From JBHHZM01 sp046758065 (GTDB lineage Bacteria > Pseudomonadota > Alphaproteobacteria > JAAXGF01): a DNA stretch of 23,081 nt. The translations under genes and the position numbers were made by a program. Shown here piece by piece: positions 15,351 to 22,910 of this stretch. The DNA lies in the NCBI GenBank assembly GCA_046758065.1, contig JBHHZM010000043.1, forward strand, positions 1-23,081, written 5' to 3'. Positions within the stretch are counted from its first letter, which is position 1. Each line of letters begins with the position of its first letter. The notes under the pieces were generated by a model. The model was not told the DNA's origin. It did no database searches and saw only the letters and a program-made list of their open reading frames with translations.

Positions 15351-16358
15351 ATGCCGCTCGCTGACTTCGCGCGGGTCCGGCTCGCTCACACACCGACGCC
15401 CCTCGAACCGCTCGAAAATCTGACCCGCCGCCTCGGCGCGCCGCGCCTGTTTGTCAAACGCGACGACTGCACGGGCCTCGCCATGGGCGGCAACAAGGCG
15501 CGCCAGCTCGAATTCTATTTCGGCGAGGCCCTGGCCCGGGGTGCCGACACCGTAATCATCACCGGCGCGGTCCAGTCCAACTTCCTGCGCATGACGGCCG
15601 CGGCGGCGGCCAAGCTGGGACTCGCCTGCGAGATCCAGCACGAGGACCGGGTCCCGGGCATGGGCGCCGAGTATCACGGCTCGGGCAACGCGTTCCTCGA
15701 CCGCCTGTTCGGCGCCGTCGTTCACGGCTATCCGCAAGGCGAGGACGAGGCCGGCGCCGACGCGGCCCTCGAGGCGATCGCCGAGCAGGTGCGGACGCGG
15801 GACGGCCGGCCCTACGTCGTTCCCCTCGGCGAGGCGCACCCGCCGCTCGGCGCGCTCGGTTACGTCGACGCCGCCCGCGAACTGGTGGCGCAGTTCACGG
15901 ACGCCGCCATCGAACCCGACGCGATCGTCCTGCCGACGGGCAGCGCGCTCACCCACGCCGGTCTTCTGGTCGGACTCAGGCTGCTCGGCAGCACGCTCAG
16001 GGTCTGCGGCATCTGCGTCAGGCGCGGGCGGGACGCGCAGACCGCGCGCGTGCGGCGGAGGGCGGCCGAAACCGCGGCCCTGATCGGACACCAAGGCCTC
16101 GTCACCGGCGACGATGTCTGGGTCGAGGATGACGTTCTGGCGCCCGGTTACGGTCGGGTGAACGACCAGACCGTCGCGGCGATCCGGCTCGCCGCCCGCG
16201 AGGAGGGGCTGCTCGTCGATCCGGTCTACTCGGGCAAGGCGCTCGCGGGGCTGATCGCTCTCGTGCGCCGGGGCGCGTTCACCCCGGACGCGACCGTCGT
16301 TTTCCTGCACACCGGCGGAACCCCCGCCCTGTTCGGTTATCGCGATATCTTCGACTGA
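15351..16358 (+). CDS. D-cysteine desulfhydrase / ACC deaminase-like PLP enzyme
   Basis: A 335-residue fold-type II PLP protein. Lys49 in MGGNKARQLE is the cofactor lysine, after FVKRDDCTG. The C-terminal phosphate-site region is VFLHTGGTPALFGY. Overall it matches the D-cysteine desulfhydrase family, which makes pyruvate, sulfide and ammonia from D-cysteine. Two family motifs are altered: the usual QSNHxR is QSNFLR (75-80) and the usual GSGGTHAG is GSALTHAG. Substrate preference may therefore differ, and I leave the symbol empty. Its ATG directly abuts the nrdJ TGA, so translation is probably coupled. No Shine-Dalgarno is obvious; the ATG is fixed by the nrdJ stop and the full-length N-terminus. 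Confidence 0.82.
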   Translation: MPLADFARVRLAHTPTPLEPLENLTRRLGAPRLFVKRDDCTGLAMGGNKARQLEFYFGEALARGADTVIITGAVQSNFLRMTAAAAAKLGLACEIQHEDRVPGMGAEYHGSGNAFLDRLFGAVVHGYPQGEDEAGADAALEAIAEQVRTRDGRPYVVPLGEAHPPLGALGYVDAARELVAQFTDAAIEPDAIVLPTGSALTHAGLLVGLRLLGSTLRVCGICVRRGRDAQTARVRRRAAETAALIGHQGLVTGDDVWVEDDVLAPGYGRVNDQTVAAIRLAAREEGLLVDPVYSGKALAGLIALVRRGAFTPDATVVFLHTGGTPALFGYRDIFD

Positions 16359-16503
16359 ACGCCGCGCGGCCTGCGCACGGACAGGGGCGCGCCGTTCCGG
16401 TCGTCGGCATGAACCGGCGATGAACGTCCGGTTCAGCATCGCGTCAGGCGCGATCGGGCAGGGTTGCCGTCACGTACAACGCACCGATCGCGAGGAGGCC
16501 GAC

Positions 16504-16992
16504 ATGAGACCCATCACCGGATCCGCACTGCTGCTTGCCCTGGCCTTCGGTCTGGCCACGCCCGCCGCCGCCGGTGCGCGTTTGGAGACGACGTACGCCG
16601 ATCCGCTCGACGGTTTGGTCGAATTGCTCGTCTACGCCGTCCACGGCGACCGTTCGCCGCGCGCTGAGCGTCCACGGCAGGACTCGCACGACGACCGCTT
16701 CGACGACGACAGCGAAGCGCGGCGGGGTTACGGCGATCACCGGTCACACAAGCATCGCGGCTACGCGTATGGGGAACCGTACCGTTGTTATCGCGACTCC
16801 TATGGACCACCGCCTCTGCCCAAGCGGAAGATCGTCCGCAAGCTGAGGCGCCGGCACCATCTTCACGTCCGTAAAATCCGGTACGTCCGCGGTATCTACA
16901 AGGTGCGCGCCCGCAATGAATACGGCGAGCGGTTGAAGCTCGTCGTCGATCCCTATTCGGGCCGGATTCTGCGCTGGCGCTACGTTTACTGA
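16504..16992 (+). CDS. Secreted basic protein with PepSY-like C-terminus
   Basis: A 162-residue protein beginning at ATG 16504, preceded by GAGGAGG eight bases upstream. Residues 1-24 form a signal peptide (hydrophobic run, cleavage near AAAGA). Residues 50-95 are low complexity, rich in Asp, Arg, His and Tyr, with one cysteine (95). Residues 105-162 resemble a PepSY-type alpha-beta unit: a helix with KRKIVRKLRRRHHLHV, then strands in IYKVRARNEYG and LKLVVDPYSGRILRWR. Such small proteins are common in alphaproteobacteria and are thought to act in the periplasm; none of the function is established. The 145 bases upstream hold no other gene. Its end overlaps the convergent ChaC-like gene by 7 bases. 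Confidence 0.75.
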   Translation: MRPITGSALLLALAFGLATPAAAGARLETTYADPLDGLVELLVYAVHGDRSPRAERPRQDSHDDRFDDDSEARRGYGDHRSHKHRGYAYGEPYRCYRDSYGPPPLPKRKIVRKLRRRHHLHVRKIRYVRGIYKVRARNEYGERLKLVVDPYSGRILRWRYVY

Positions 16993-17585
16993 CCGCCGCC
17001 ACGCGCCGCGGGACGGGCGAGCCGCGCCTCGACCCGTCGCAACAGCGCGTGCAGCGGGCCGTCGGCGATGCCGAGCGCGTCGAGGTGAGCCACGGCATTG
17101 GCGAGGTACTCGACGTTCCCGCCGGCCTCGCCCCGGCCGTCGAGGATGATCCCGGCGGCGCGCTCGGGCGAAAGCTTGGCCGCATATTGCGGGTGGCTGC
17201 GGTCGGCGACGTAAGTGCAGGCCGACACCCACCCGCTCTTGAGCTTCGCCGGCACCATGCGGCGCCGATAGACGCCGGTGACCAACTCGCGTTGGTCGAG
17301 ATAGGCGAACACCTGGTCCGCATCGGCCGCGGCGATAGCGAAGGCGCGGCCGCGGCACGACCCTCCGCGGTCGAGACCGAGCACCAGTCCGGGCCGCGCG
17401 GCGGTGCCGCGGTAGCGCACCGAGTAGACGCAGAAGGCGCGGTGATAGCCGTACACCAGCGCCGGCTCGACGCACCGGTAGGGAAAGCCGGGCCGCCACA
17501 TCAGCGAACCGTAGCCGAACACCCAGACATCGCCGGCCGGGGTCGCGGCCGGACGCATTGCGGCGCGTCCTCGGCGGTCTGTCAT
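16986..17585 (-). CDS. chaC: ChaC-like glutathione-specific gamma-glutamylcyclotransferase
   Basis: A 199-residue protein with the ChaC signature VFGYGSLMW (22-30) at the start of the fold and the catalytic acid Glu100 in YLDQRELVTGVY. FCVYSVRYRGT and GLVLGLDRGG, typical of ChaC, lie between. The family splits glutathione to 5-oxoproline and Cys-Gly. ATG 17585 has GAGG eight bases upstream; other in-frame ATGs occur at 17648 and 17558, and the last would still leave the fold intact. The gene ends in a 7-base convergent overlap with the secreted protein gene and is divergent from the DUF2125 gene. Confidence 0.9.
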   Translation of the reverse strand: MTDRRGRAAMRPAATPAGDVWVFGYGSLMWRPGFPYRCVEPALVYGYHRAFCVYSVRYRGTAARPGLVLGLDRGGSCRGRAFAIAAADADQVFAYLDQRELVTGVYRRRMVPAKLKSGWVSACTYVADRSHPQYAAKLSPERAAGIILDGRGEAGGNVEYLANAVAHLDALGIADGPLHALLRRVEARLARPAARGGGQ

Positions 17586-17790
17586 CGTCGCGGCCTCGCA
17601 CGGTCCTCGCCTGACGCGGCCCGTTAGGTAGCCCGGCGCACGCGACAAGGCAAGCGCGCCGACGCCGCGGGCGTCCGCCGCCCGGAAACCCGAAGGGACG
17701 GGCGCATGTGCGCCAAACCCCTTGACCTTGTCGCAAATGCGCTCCGTCAGAATGGTTCTATCTCATCACATCTCGCTCTATAACCGCGCC
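17586..17790. other. Divergent intergenic region between chaC-like and DUF2125 genes
   Basis: These 205 bases carry no convincing gene. Visible features are an inverted repeat GGCGCA-TG-TGCGCC at 17701-17714, TTGACC at 17722-17727 reading toward the DUF2125 gene, and TATAAC at 17779-17784 seven bases before its ATG. No -35/-10 pair has both good sequence and spacing, so I assign no promoter. Confidence 0.4.
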
Positions 17791-18813
17791 ATGCTTCATC
17801 GCCTGCGCCGCCGCGCGCCGCTCGTCGTCTTCCTCGTCCTGCTCGCCGTTTCCGCGAGCTACGCGACCTACTGGTTTACCGCCGCCCGCTCGGTCGAGGA
17901 CGGCATCGCCGCTTGGATCGAGGCGCGCCGGAAGGAAGGCTATACGGTCGAGCGCCGGGACCTCGAGATCGGCGGCTTTCCGTTCCGTCTCACCGCCGAG
18001 GTCACCGGCGTCGCGATCGGCCGGGCGAACGGGTCCATGCGCCAGCGCTGGCAGACCGAGCGCCTGGTCGCCGCGGCGCGGCCATGGGACCTCGATCACA
18101 TCGTCGTAACGCTGCCGCCCGAGCAGCGCTACGCCGAACGCCGGGACGACGGCGACGAGCGGACCGTCACCGTGCGGACCGGGCGCGGCAGCGCCGCCAT
18201 CCGGCTGCGACGGGGCGCCATCGCCCGCCTCGATCTGTTCGCCTCGGACGTCGCGGTCGTCGCGCCCGAGGGCGATCTCGCCGCCGCACGGATCGCCGCG
18301 CGCGGTGCGCGCACCGAAAACGGCGGGCTCGACGTTTCTTTCGCGATCGACGATCTCAAGCTGCCGCCGCGCTTCGACCGCGGGCTCGGGCGCGATCTCG
18401 CGGAACTCAAGGCCGAGGCGAAAATCGCCGCGCCGCTCCCTTCGGGCGCCGACGCCGCGGCGCTCGCCGCCTGGTCGAAGGCCGGCGGCGCGATCGAGGT
18501 CACCGCACTGCACCTGCGCTGGGGCGATCTCGCGCTCAATGGCGACGGCACCCTCGCCCTCGACGATCAACTGCGGCCCCTTGCCGCGATGAGCGTCACC
18601 ATTCGCGGATACGGATCGGTGCTCCGGATGCTCGCCGACGAAGGCCGAATGGACGCCAACGATGCGTCGTTCGCTACCACCATGCTCAACCTGATGGCGC
18701 GGCACAATGCCGCCGGCGCCAAGGTGCTGCGCGTCCCGCTGACGGCCCAGAACGGTACGCTCTACCTCGGACCGCTCGCGCTCTTCAGGCTTTCTCCGGT
18801 GGTGGCTCGCTAG
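17791..18813 (+). CDS. DUF2125 domain-containing membrane-anchored protein
   Basis: A 340-residue protein with a basic N-terminus, one membrane segment at about 10-29 and a large periplasmic part. The DUF2125 hallmark GGFPFRL (61-67) follows WIEARRKEGYTVERRDLEIG, and the protein ends with NGTLYLGPLALFRL. These proteins are conserved in alphaproteobacteria and have the repetitive beta pattern of AsmA-like or lipid-transport proteins, but no function is known to me. ATG 17791 was chosen over ATG 17737 and upstream starts because it begins just before the anchor. The final 29 bases overlap the convergent prephenate dehydrogenase gene. Confidence 0.85.
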   Translation: MLHRLRRRAPLVVFLVLLAVSASYATYWFTAARSVEDGIAAWIEARRKEGYTVERRDLEIGGFPFRLTAEVTGVAIGRANGSMRQRWQTERLVAAARPWDLDHIVVTLPPEQRYAERRDDGDERTVTVRTGRGSAAIRLRRGAIARLDLFASDVAVVAPEGDLAAARIAARGARTENGGLDVSFAIDDLKLPPRFDRGLGRDLAELKAEAKIAAPLPSGADAAALAAWSKAGGAIEVTALHLRWGDLALNGDGTLALDDQLRPLAAMSVTIRGYGSVLRMLADEGRMDANDASFATTMLNLMARHNAAGAKVLRVPLTAQNGTLYLGPLALFRLSPVVAR

Positions 18814-19765
18814 GTGGCGCGGCCGGCGCGGCGTCGTCCGCGTCCTGTCCGTCGCCCGGCTCGGTGGGCACGAAAATGCCCGCCTGATGCGCTTCGATAA
18901 CGCCGCGGCGCACGGCGCGCGTACGCGTGAACAGATTTTCGAGCGTTTCGCTTTCGCCCCAGCGGATGGCGCGCTGCAGCCGCGAGAGGTCTTCGCTGAA
19001 ACGGCCGAGCATTTCGAGCACCGCGTCGCGGTTGACGAGAAAGATGTCACGCCACATCACCGGGTCCGAAGCGGCGATGCGCGTGAAGTCGCGGAATCCG
19101 CCGGCGGCGTATTTCACGACCTCCTTCCGGGTCGCCTTCTCGAGGTCGGCGACCGTACCGACGATCGTGTAGGCGATGAGGTGCGGCAGATGCGACGTGA
19201 TGGCCAGCACCTTGTCGTGGTGCGCGGCGTCCATCAGCTCGATGCTCATGCCGGCGGCGCGCCACAGCCCGGCGATGCGTTCGACCGCGGCCGGGTCGCT
19301 TCCCGGCGGCGGCGTGAGGATGCACCAGCGTCCGTCGAACAGCGTATCGAACCCCGCTTCGGGTCCCGAGTGCTCGGTGCCCGAGACCGGATGTCCGGGC
19401 ACGAGGTGGACGCCTGCGGGAAGATGCGGCGCGAGAATGTCGATCGCCGCCCCCTTCACCGAGCCCACGTCGGAGACGATGGCGCCGGGTGCGAGCCGGG
19501 GGCCGATCGCCTCGCCGATCGCCCGATAGGCACCGAGCGGCGTGCACAGCATGACGAGATCGGCGCCTTCGGCGGCCGCGCCGGGATCGTTCGTGAAGCG
19601 GTCGGCGAGATCGAGCGCCCGCGCCTTGGCGAGGGTTTCGTCGCTCCGCGCGCAGGCGACGACGTGGCCGGCGAGGCCGTCGCGCCGCACCACGCGGGCG
19701 AGCGAGGAGCCGATCAGGCCGACGCCGATGAGCGCGATGCGCTCGAACAGGGGCGCGTCCCTCAT
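18785..19765 (-). CDS. tyrC: Prephenate/arogenate (cyclohexadienyl) dehydrogenase
   Basis: A 326-residue TyrA-family enzyme. The NAD(P)-binding glycine motif is GVGLIGSS (14-21), followed by VMLCTPLGAY and SDVGSVKG. The substrate region has HPVSGTEHSGPEAG (125-138), and a later helix contains ITSHLPHLIAY, both standard for the family. It oxidatively decarboxylates prephenate or arogenate toward tyrosine. The last 25 or so residues are Asp, Pro and Glu rich, look disordered and overlap the DUF2125 gene on the other strand. The ATG overlaps the hisC stop as ATGA. Substrate and cofactor choice cannot be read from the sequence; tyrA or tyrC are both used. Confidence 0.93.
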   Translation of the reverse strand: MRDAPLFERIALIGVGLIGSSLARVVRRDGLAGHVVACARSDETLAKARALDLADRFTNDPGAAAEGADLVMLCTPLGAYRAIGEAIGPRLAPGAIVSDVGSVKGAAIDILAPHLPAGVHLVPGHPVSGTEHSGPEAGFDTLFDGRWCILTPPPGSDPAAVERIAGLWRAAGMSIELMDAAHHDKVLAITSHLPHLIAYTIVGTVADLEKATRKEVVKYAAGGFRDFTRIAASDPVMWRDIFLVNRDAVLEMLGRFSEDLSRLQRAIRWGESETLENLFTRTRAVRRGVIEAHQAGIFVPTEPGDGQDADDAAPAAPPSEPPPEKA

Positions 19766-20874
19766 GCCCGGGCCATGAACGCGGCGAGCGCGGCGACGGT
19801 CGCCTCGATCTCGTCTTCGAGACCGACGGTGATGCGCAGGCAGTCGGGCAGACGATACTCGCGCATGGTGCGCGGGATGATGCCCCGCGCCATGAGAAAG
19901 TCGTTGGCCGCCATGGCGTTGAGACCCTCCTCGTCGGGAAAGCGGACGAGCACGAAATTGGCGACGCTCGGATGCACGGTCAGGCCGAGCGCTTCGAGTT
20001 CGGTCGAGAACCGGGGCAGCCAGCGATCGTTGTGGCGCCGCGCCGCGGCGACGTGGCCGTCGTCGTCGAGCGCCGCTTCGCCGGCGGCGAGCGCGGGACC
20101 GGTGACGTTGAACGGCCCGCGGATGCGGTTGAGCACGTCGGCCACCGCGGACGGGCAGTAGGCCCAGCCGAGGCGCACGGCCGCCAGACCGTAGATTTTC
20201 GAAAACGTGCGCGTCATCACCACGTTTTCCGAGGCTTCGACGAGCTCGACGCCGGGGCCGTAGTCGGCGGCGCCGACATATTCGGCGTAGGCCGCGTCGA
20301 TGACCAGCAGCGCCTCGTTGGGCAGGCCCGCGCGCAGGCGGCGCAGCTCGGAGAGCGGCAGGTGGCAGCCGGTCGGGTTGTTCGGGTTGGCGACATAGAC
20401 CAGCCGGGTGCGCGGCGAAGCGTGCGCGAGCAGGGCGTCGACGTCGGTGCGGTACGCCGGCTCGGGCGCGGCCACCGGTGTCGCTCCCACCGCGCGCGCC
20501 GCGATCGGGTAGACGAGGAAACCGTATTCGCTGTAGAGCACCTCGTCGCCGGGTCCCGCGTAGGCGCGCGCCAGCAGTGCGAGCAGCTCGTCGGAGCCGT
20601 TGCCGCAGACGATGCGCGCGGCATCGACGCCGTGGCGTCCGGCGAGCGCGGCGCGCAGGCCCACGGCGGCGCCGTCGGGATAGCGGTGCAGCGTCTCGGC
20701 CGCGGCGCGGTAGGCGGCGACGGCCCGCGGGCTGGGACCCAAGGGCGATTCGTTCGAGGCGAGCTTGATCACGCGACCGCTCGAGGCGCCCGGCGCGCGC
20801 GAGCGACCGCCGACGTAGGGCGTGATGTCGAGAATCCCGGGTCGCGGGCGGAGGGCGCTCACCCTAGTCGCCAT
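19762..20874 (-). CDS. hisC: Histidinol-phosphate / aromatic aminotransferase
   Basis: A 370-residue fold-type I PLP aminotransferase. It has LASNESPLGPSP (38-49), CGNGSDELL (90-98), NPNNPTG (163-169), the IDAAYAEY strand (192-199) and Lys226 in TRTFSKIYGLAAVRLGW as the PLP lysine. The family uses histidinol phosphate, but in alphaproteobacteria HisC copies sitting with tyrC often also transaminate prephenate or aromatic keto acids. Its place between chorismate mutase and prephenate dehydrogenase fits that dual role. ATG 20874 overlaps the chorismate mutase gene by 11 bases; a GTG at 20862, one base past that gene's stop, is an alternative that loses four residues. Confidence 0.92.
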   Translation of the reverse strand: MATRVSALRPRPGILDITPYVGGRSRAPGASSGRVIKLASNESPLGPSPRAVAAYRAAAETLHRYPDGAAVGLRAALAGRHGVDAARIVCGNGSDELLALLARAYAGPGDEVLYSEYGFLVYPIAARAVGATPVAAPEPAYRTDVDALLAHASPRTRLVYVANPNNPTGCHLPLSELRRLRAGLPNEALLVIDAAYAEYVGAADYGPGVELVEASENVVMTRTFSKIYGLAAVRLGWAYCPSAVADVLNRIRGPFNVTGPALAAGEAALDDDGHVAAARRHNDRWLPRFSTELEALGLTVHPSVANFVLVRFPDEEGLNAMAANDFLMARGIIPRTMREYRLPDCLRITVGLEDEIEATVAALAAFMARA

Positions 20875-21739
20875 CGTCCGGACGGCCGAGCGGCACGGCG
20901 TAGCCGCCGAGCGCGACCATGCGGACGACCCGCTCGCCAAACCCGGTTTCGACCGCCGCCAGCCGCGGGTCGCCCGCGTCGACATAATCGGCGATCTCCA
21001 TGAGATGCATGCGCGACTGCGGGTTTTCCCTGTCCTGCCAGGCCGCGATGGCGTCCGCCGCCAGGCCGCCCGCGACGAACGCATCCCTGACGCGGGCGCG
21101 GCTCAGCTCGGCGTCGACCTCGACCGCGACGAGCGAAATGTCGTCTCCGGTCCTCTCGTAGTCGATCCGGGCAATAGCGAGCGCGGCCAGGTTCTCGAAG
21201 CGGCCGCGGCCGTTTTCGATGAAGGGGAGGCGGGAGACGATCCGCGGCATGCGCTCGCCGCCGGCGATCAGCATCCGCCACCAGGGATCGTCGTCGCCTT
21301 CCCGCGGCAGCGGCAGCACGCCGACCGTCGCGGCGCCGTCGACAACGGCGCGGATCACCGGACCGGCGAGGCGATGGAGTGTCATCGCGGTACCCGAGCC
21401 GTAGTGATCGCGCGCCAGGTCCCAATAGCCCACCGACTTCTCGGGCGCGTTGACCGCCACGGTGAGATCGCCCTGAAGCCGGGTGGTGGCGGCGACCATC
21501 TCACGCCATATGCGCACCACGACGGTGGCCGGAAAGCGGCCGCTGTGCCGATCGATCAGCCGGCGCAGGATCGTGACCTCGCGCGCCGGGCGCATATAGG
21601 CGCCCGCGGACTCGCGATTCTTCACCTCGCTGATCTTTTCGACGATCCCGGCGCGTCGCATGAGCAGATCGTGCATCTGATCGTCGATCGCGTCGATCTC
21701 GCGGCGCAACGGTTCGAGGGAAGCCGGTCCAGCGGTCAT
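20864..21739 (-). CDS. Chorismate mutase (AroQ) with degenerate prephenate-dehydratase-like tail
   Basis: A 291-residue protein. Residues 8-89 are an AroQ chorismate mutase helix bundle: LEPLRREIDAIDDQ, LLMRRAGIVEKI, Lys40, RPAREVTILRRL (50-61) and RIWREMVAATTRLQ (76-89), keeping Arg12, Arg29, Lys40, Glu54 and Gln89. Residues 91-185 look like the periplasmic-binding-like lobe of prephenate dehydratase (for example VGYWDLARDHYG), and 198-285 like an ACT domain. The dehydratase TRF motif and the ACT ESRP motif are not visible, so the tail may be regulatory only. It makes prephenate for the downstream transaminase and dehydrogenase. ATG 21739 gives the normal AroQ start; GTG 21832 is an unlikely longer alternative. 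Confidence 0.85.
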   Translation of the reverse strand: MTAGPASLEPLRREIDAIDDQMHDLLMRRAGIVEKISEVKNRESAGAYMRPAREVTILRRLIDRHSGRFPATVVVRIWREMVAATTRLQGDLTVAVNAPEKSVGYWDLARDHYGSGTAMTLHRLAGPVIRAVVDGAATVGVLPLPREGDDDPWWRMLIAGGERMPRIVSRLPFIENGRGRFENLAALAIARIDYERTGDDISLVAVEVDAELSRARVRDAFVAGGLAADAIAAWQDRENPQSRMHLMEIADYVDAGDPRLAAVETGFGERVVRMVALGGYAVPLGRPDDGD

Positions 21740-21769
21740 GACATCCAGAATACGGGGAAATACGCGCCG

Positions 21770-21801
21770 ATAGTAGTAGCTTCGGACCCGGCGAAAATCA
21801 A
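21770..21801 (-). promoter_or_regulatory. Candidate promoter for the chorismate mutase operon
   Basis: On the minus strand TTGATT (complement of 21796-21801) is followed after 17 bases by TACTAC (complement of 21773-21778), or after 20 bases by TACTAT (complement of 21770-21775). Neither -10 is strong. The position, about 30 bases before the ATG, is suitable. Confidence 0.3.
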
Positions 21802-21809
21802 AGGAAACG

Positions 21810-21912
21810 TTGACATTCCCGGTTTCGGACACCGCCTCGCCCGGTGCTGCGCCGGAATGTGAGTTGTAAGAGCGGCGGCCTCCGACGTAGAGTGCCGGCT
21901 TTCGGGAAAGTC
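21810..21912 (+). promoter_or_regulatory. Foldable leader region upstream of metA
   Basis: A perfect -35-like TTGACA (21810-21815) has no matching -10. From 21813 the DNA can fold: ACATTCC (21813-21819) pairs with GGAATGT (21854-21860), extended by GG/CC across a bulged C. This encloses a second stem, CACCG (21830-21834) with CGGTG (21842-21846). A separate hairpin follows, GGCTTT (21897-21902) with AAAGTC (21907-21912), closing on CGGG. It ends 26 bases before the metA ATG. It does not match the SAM-II consensus. An RNA regulator, an operator or chance are all possible. Confidence 0.3.
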
Positions 21913-21938
21913 TTGGCGATACGACGGGTTGCGCAGCG

Positions 21939-22910
21939 ATGCCCATAAAGATTCCGGACGATCTGCCGGCCCGGCGGGTTCTCGAGCACGAGGGCGTGCT
22001 CATCATCCGCGAGCACGACGCGATCCGCCAGGATATCCGGCCGATGCGCATCGCGCTCCTCAACCTGATGCCGGAGAAGATCAAGACCGAAACCCAGATC
22101 ACCCGGCTGATCGGCGCGACCCCGCTGCAGGTCGAAATGACCTTGCTCAAGACGTCGTCCTATACGCCGACGACGACCCCGTCGGAGCACATGCTGTCGT
22201 TCTACAAGCCGTGGGCCGACGTCGCGGACGAGAAGTTCGACGGCCTGATCGTCACCGGCGCGCCGGTCGAGGAGATGGCGTTCGAGGACGTCGATTACTG
22301 GAACGAACTGACCGGCATCTTCGACTGGGCGCGCACCAACGTCACCTGCGCGTTCAACATCTGCTGGGGAGGACAGGCGGCGCTCTATCATTATTACGGC
22401 GTCCCGAAGTATCCGATCGAGAACAAGCTGTCGGGAGTGTTCGACCATCGGGTGGTCACCCCCAACTCGGCGATGTTGCGTGGGTTCGCCGACACCTTCG
22501 CGGTGCCCGTCTCGCGCTATACCGAGACCCGTCGGGCCGACATCGAACCGATTCCCGATCTCGCCATCCTCGCCGAATCCGACGAAGCCGGGCTGTGCCT
22601 GGTCAAGGACCGGGCGCTGAACCAGGTGTACATGTTCAATCATCTCGAATATGACACCGAGACGCTGGCCAACGAATACCGGCGCGACGTCAAAGCCGGC
22701 CGGGACATTGCCATCCCCAAGAATTACTTTCCGAACGACGATCCGACGCAGCCGCCGGTCAATTCGTGGCGCTCCCACGGTCATCTGCTGTTCGCGAACT
22801 GGATCAACGCGATGTACCAGAGCACGCCTTTCGATGTCTCGGAGATCGGCAAGGATCGCGCCGAACGACCGGGACCCCCGAGCCGCGCGCGGCGTTCGGC
22901 CGGCGCGTGA
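21939..22910 (+). CDS. metA: Homoserine O-acetyltransferase (MetA type)
   Basis: A 323-residue MetA. It starts MPIKIPDDLPA as in most MetA proteins. LLNLMPEKIKTETQ (40-53) is the family signature, Cys142 in NICWGGQAALYHYYG is the acyl-carrying nucleophile, and His234 and Glu236 in NHLEYD complete the active site. Residue 111, in TGAPVEE, is glutamate; family studies (Bacillus cereus MetA) link Glu here to acetyl-CoA and Gly to succinyl-CoA, so an acetyltransferase is predicted. It activates homoserine for methionine synthesis. The Shine-Dalgarno is poor. The gene is divergent from the chorismate mutase operon across 199 bases. Confidence 0.95.
   Translation: MPIKIPDDLPARRVLEHEGVLIIREHDAIRQDIRPMRIALLNLMPEKIKTETQITRLIGATPLQVEMTLLKTSSYTPTTTPSEHMLSFYKPWADVADEKFDGLIVTGAPVEEMAFEDVDYWNELTGIFDWARTNVTCAFNICWGGQAALYHYYGVPKYPIENKLSGVFDHRVVTPNSAMLRGFADTFAVPVSRYTETRRADIEPIPDLAILAESDEAGLCLVKDRALNQVYMFNHLEYDTETLANEYRRDVKAGRDIAIPKNYFPNDDPTQPPVNSWRSHGHLLFANWINAMYQSTPFDVSEIGKDRAERPGPPSRARRSAGA

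Noticed and set aside
13074..16439. An antisense open frame of more than 1,100 codons across nrdJ and the PLP enzyme gene
   Set aside because: It is the mirror of two well-recognised genes. High G/C at third codon positions removes stops from the opposite strand, and the translation is Arg/Val/Gly/Asp-rich without any known domain.
21740..21938. SAM-II riboswitch upstream of metA
   Set aside because: The expected GATTT loop and the A-rich GCTAAAA end of the core are absent.
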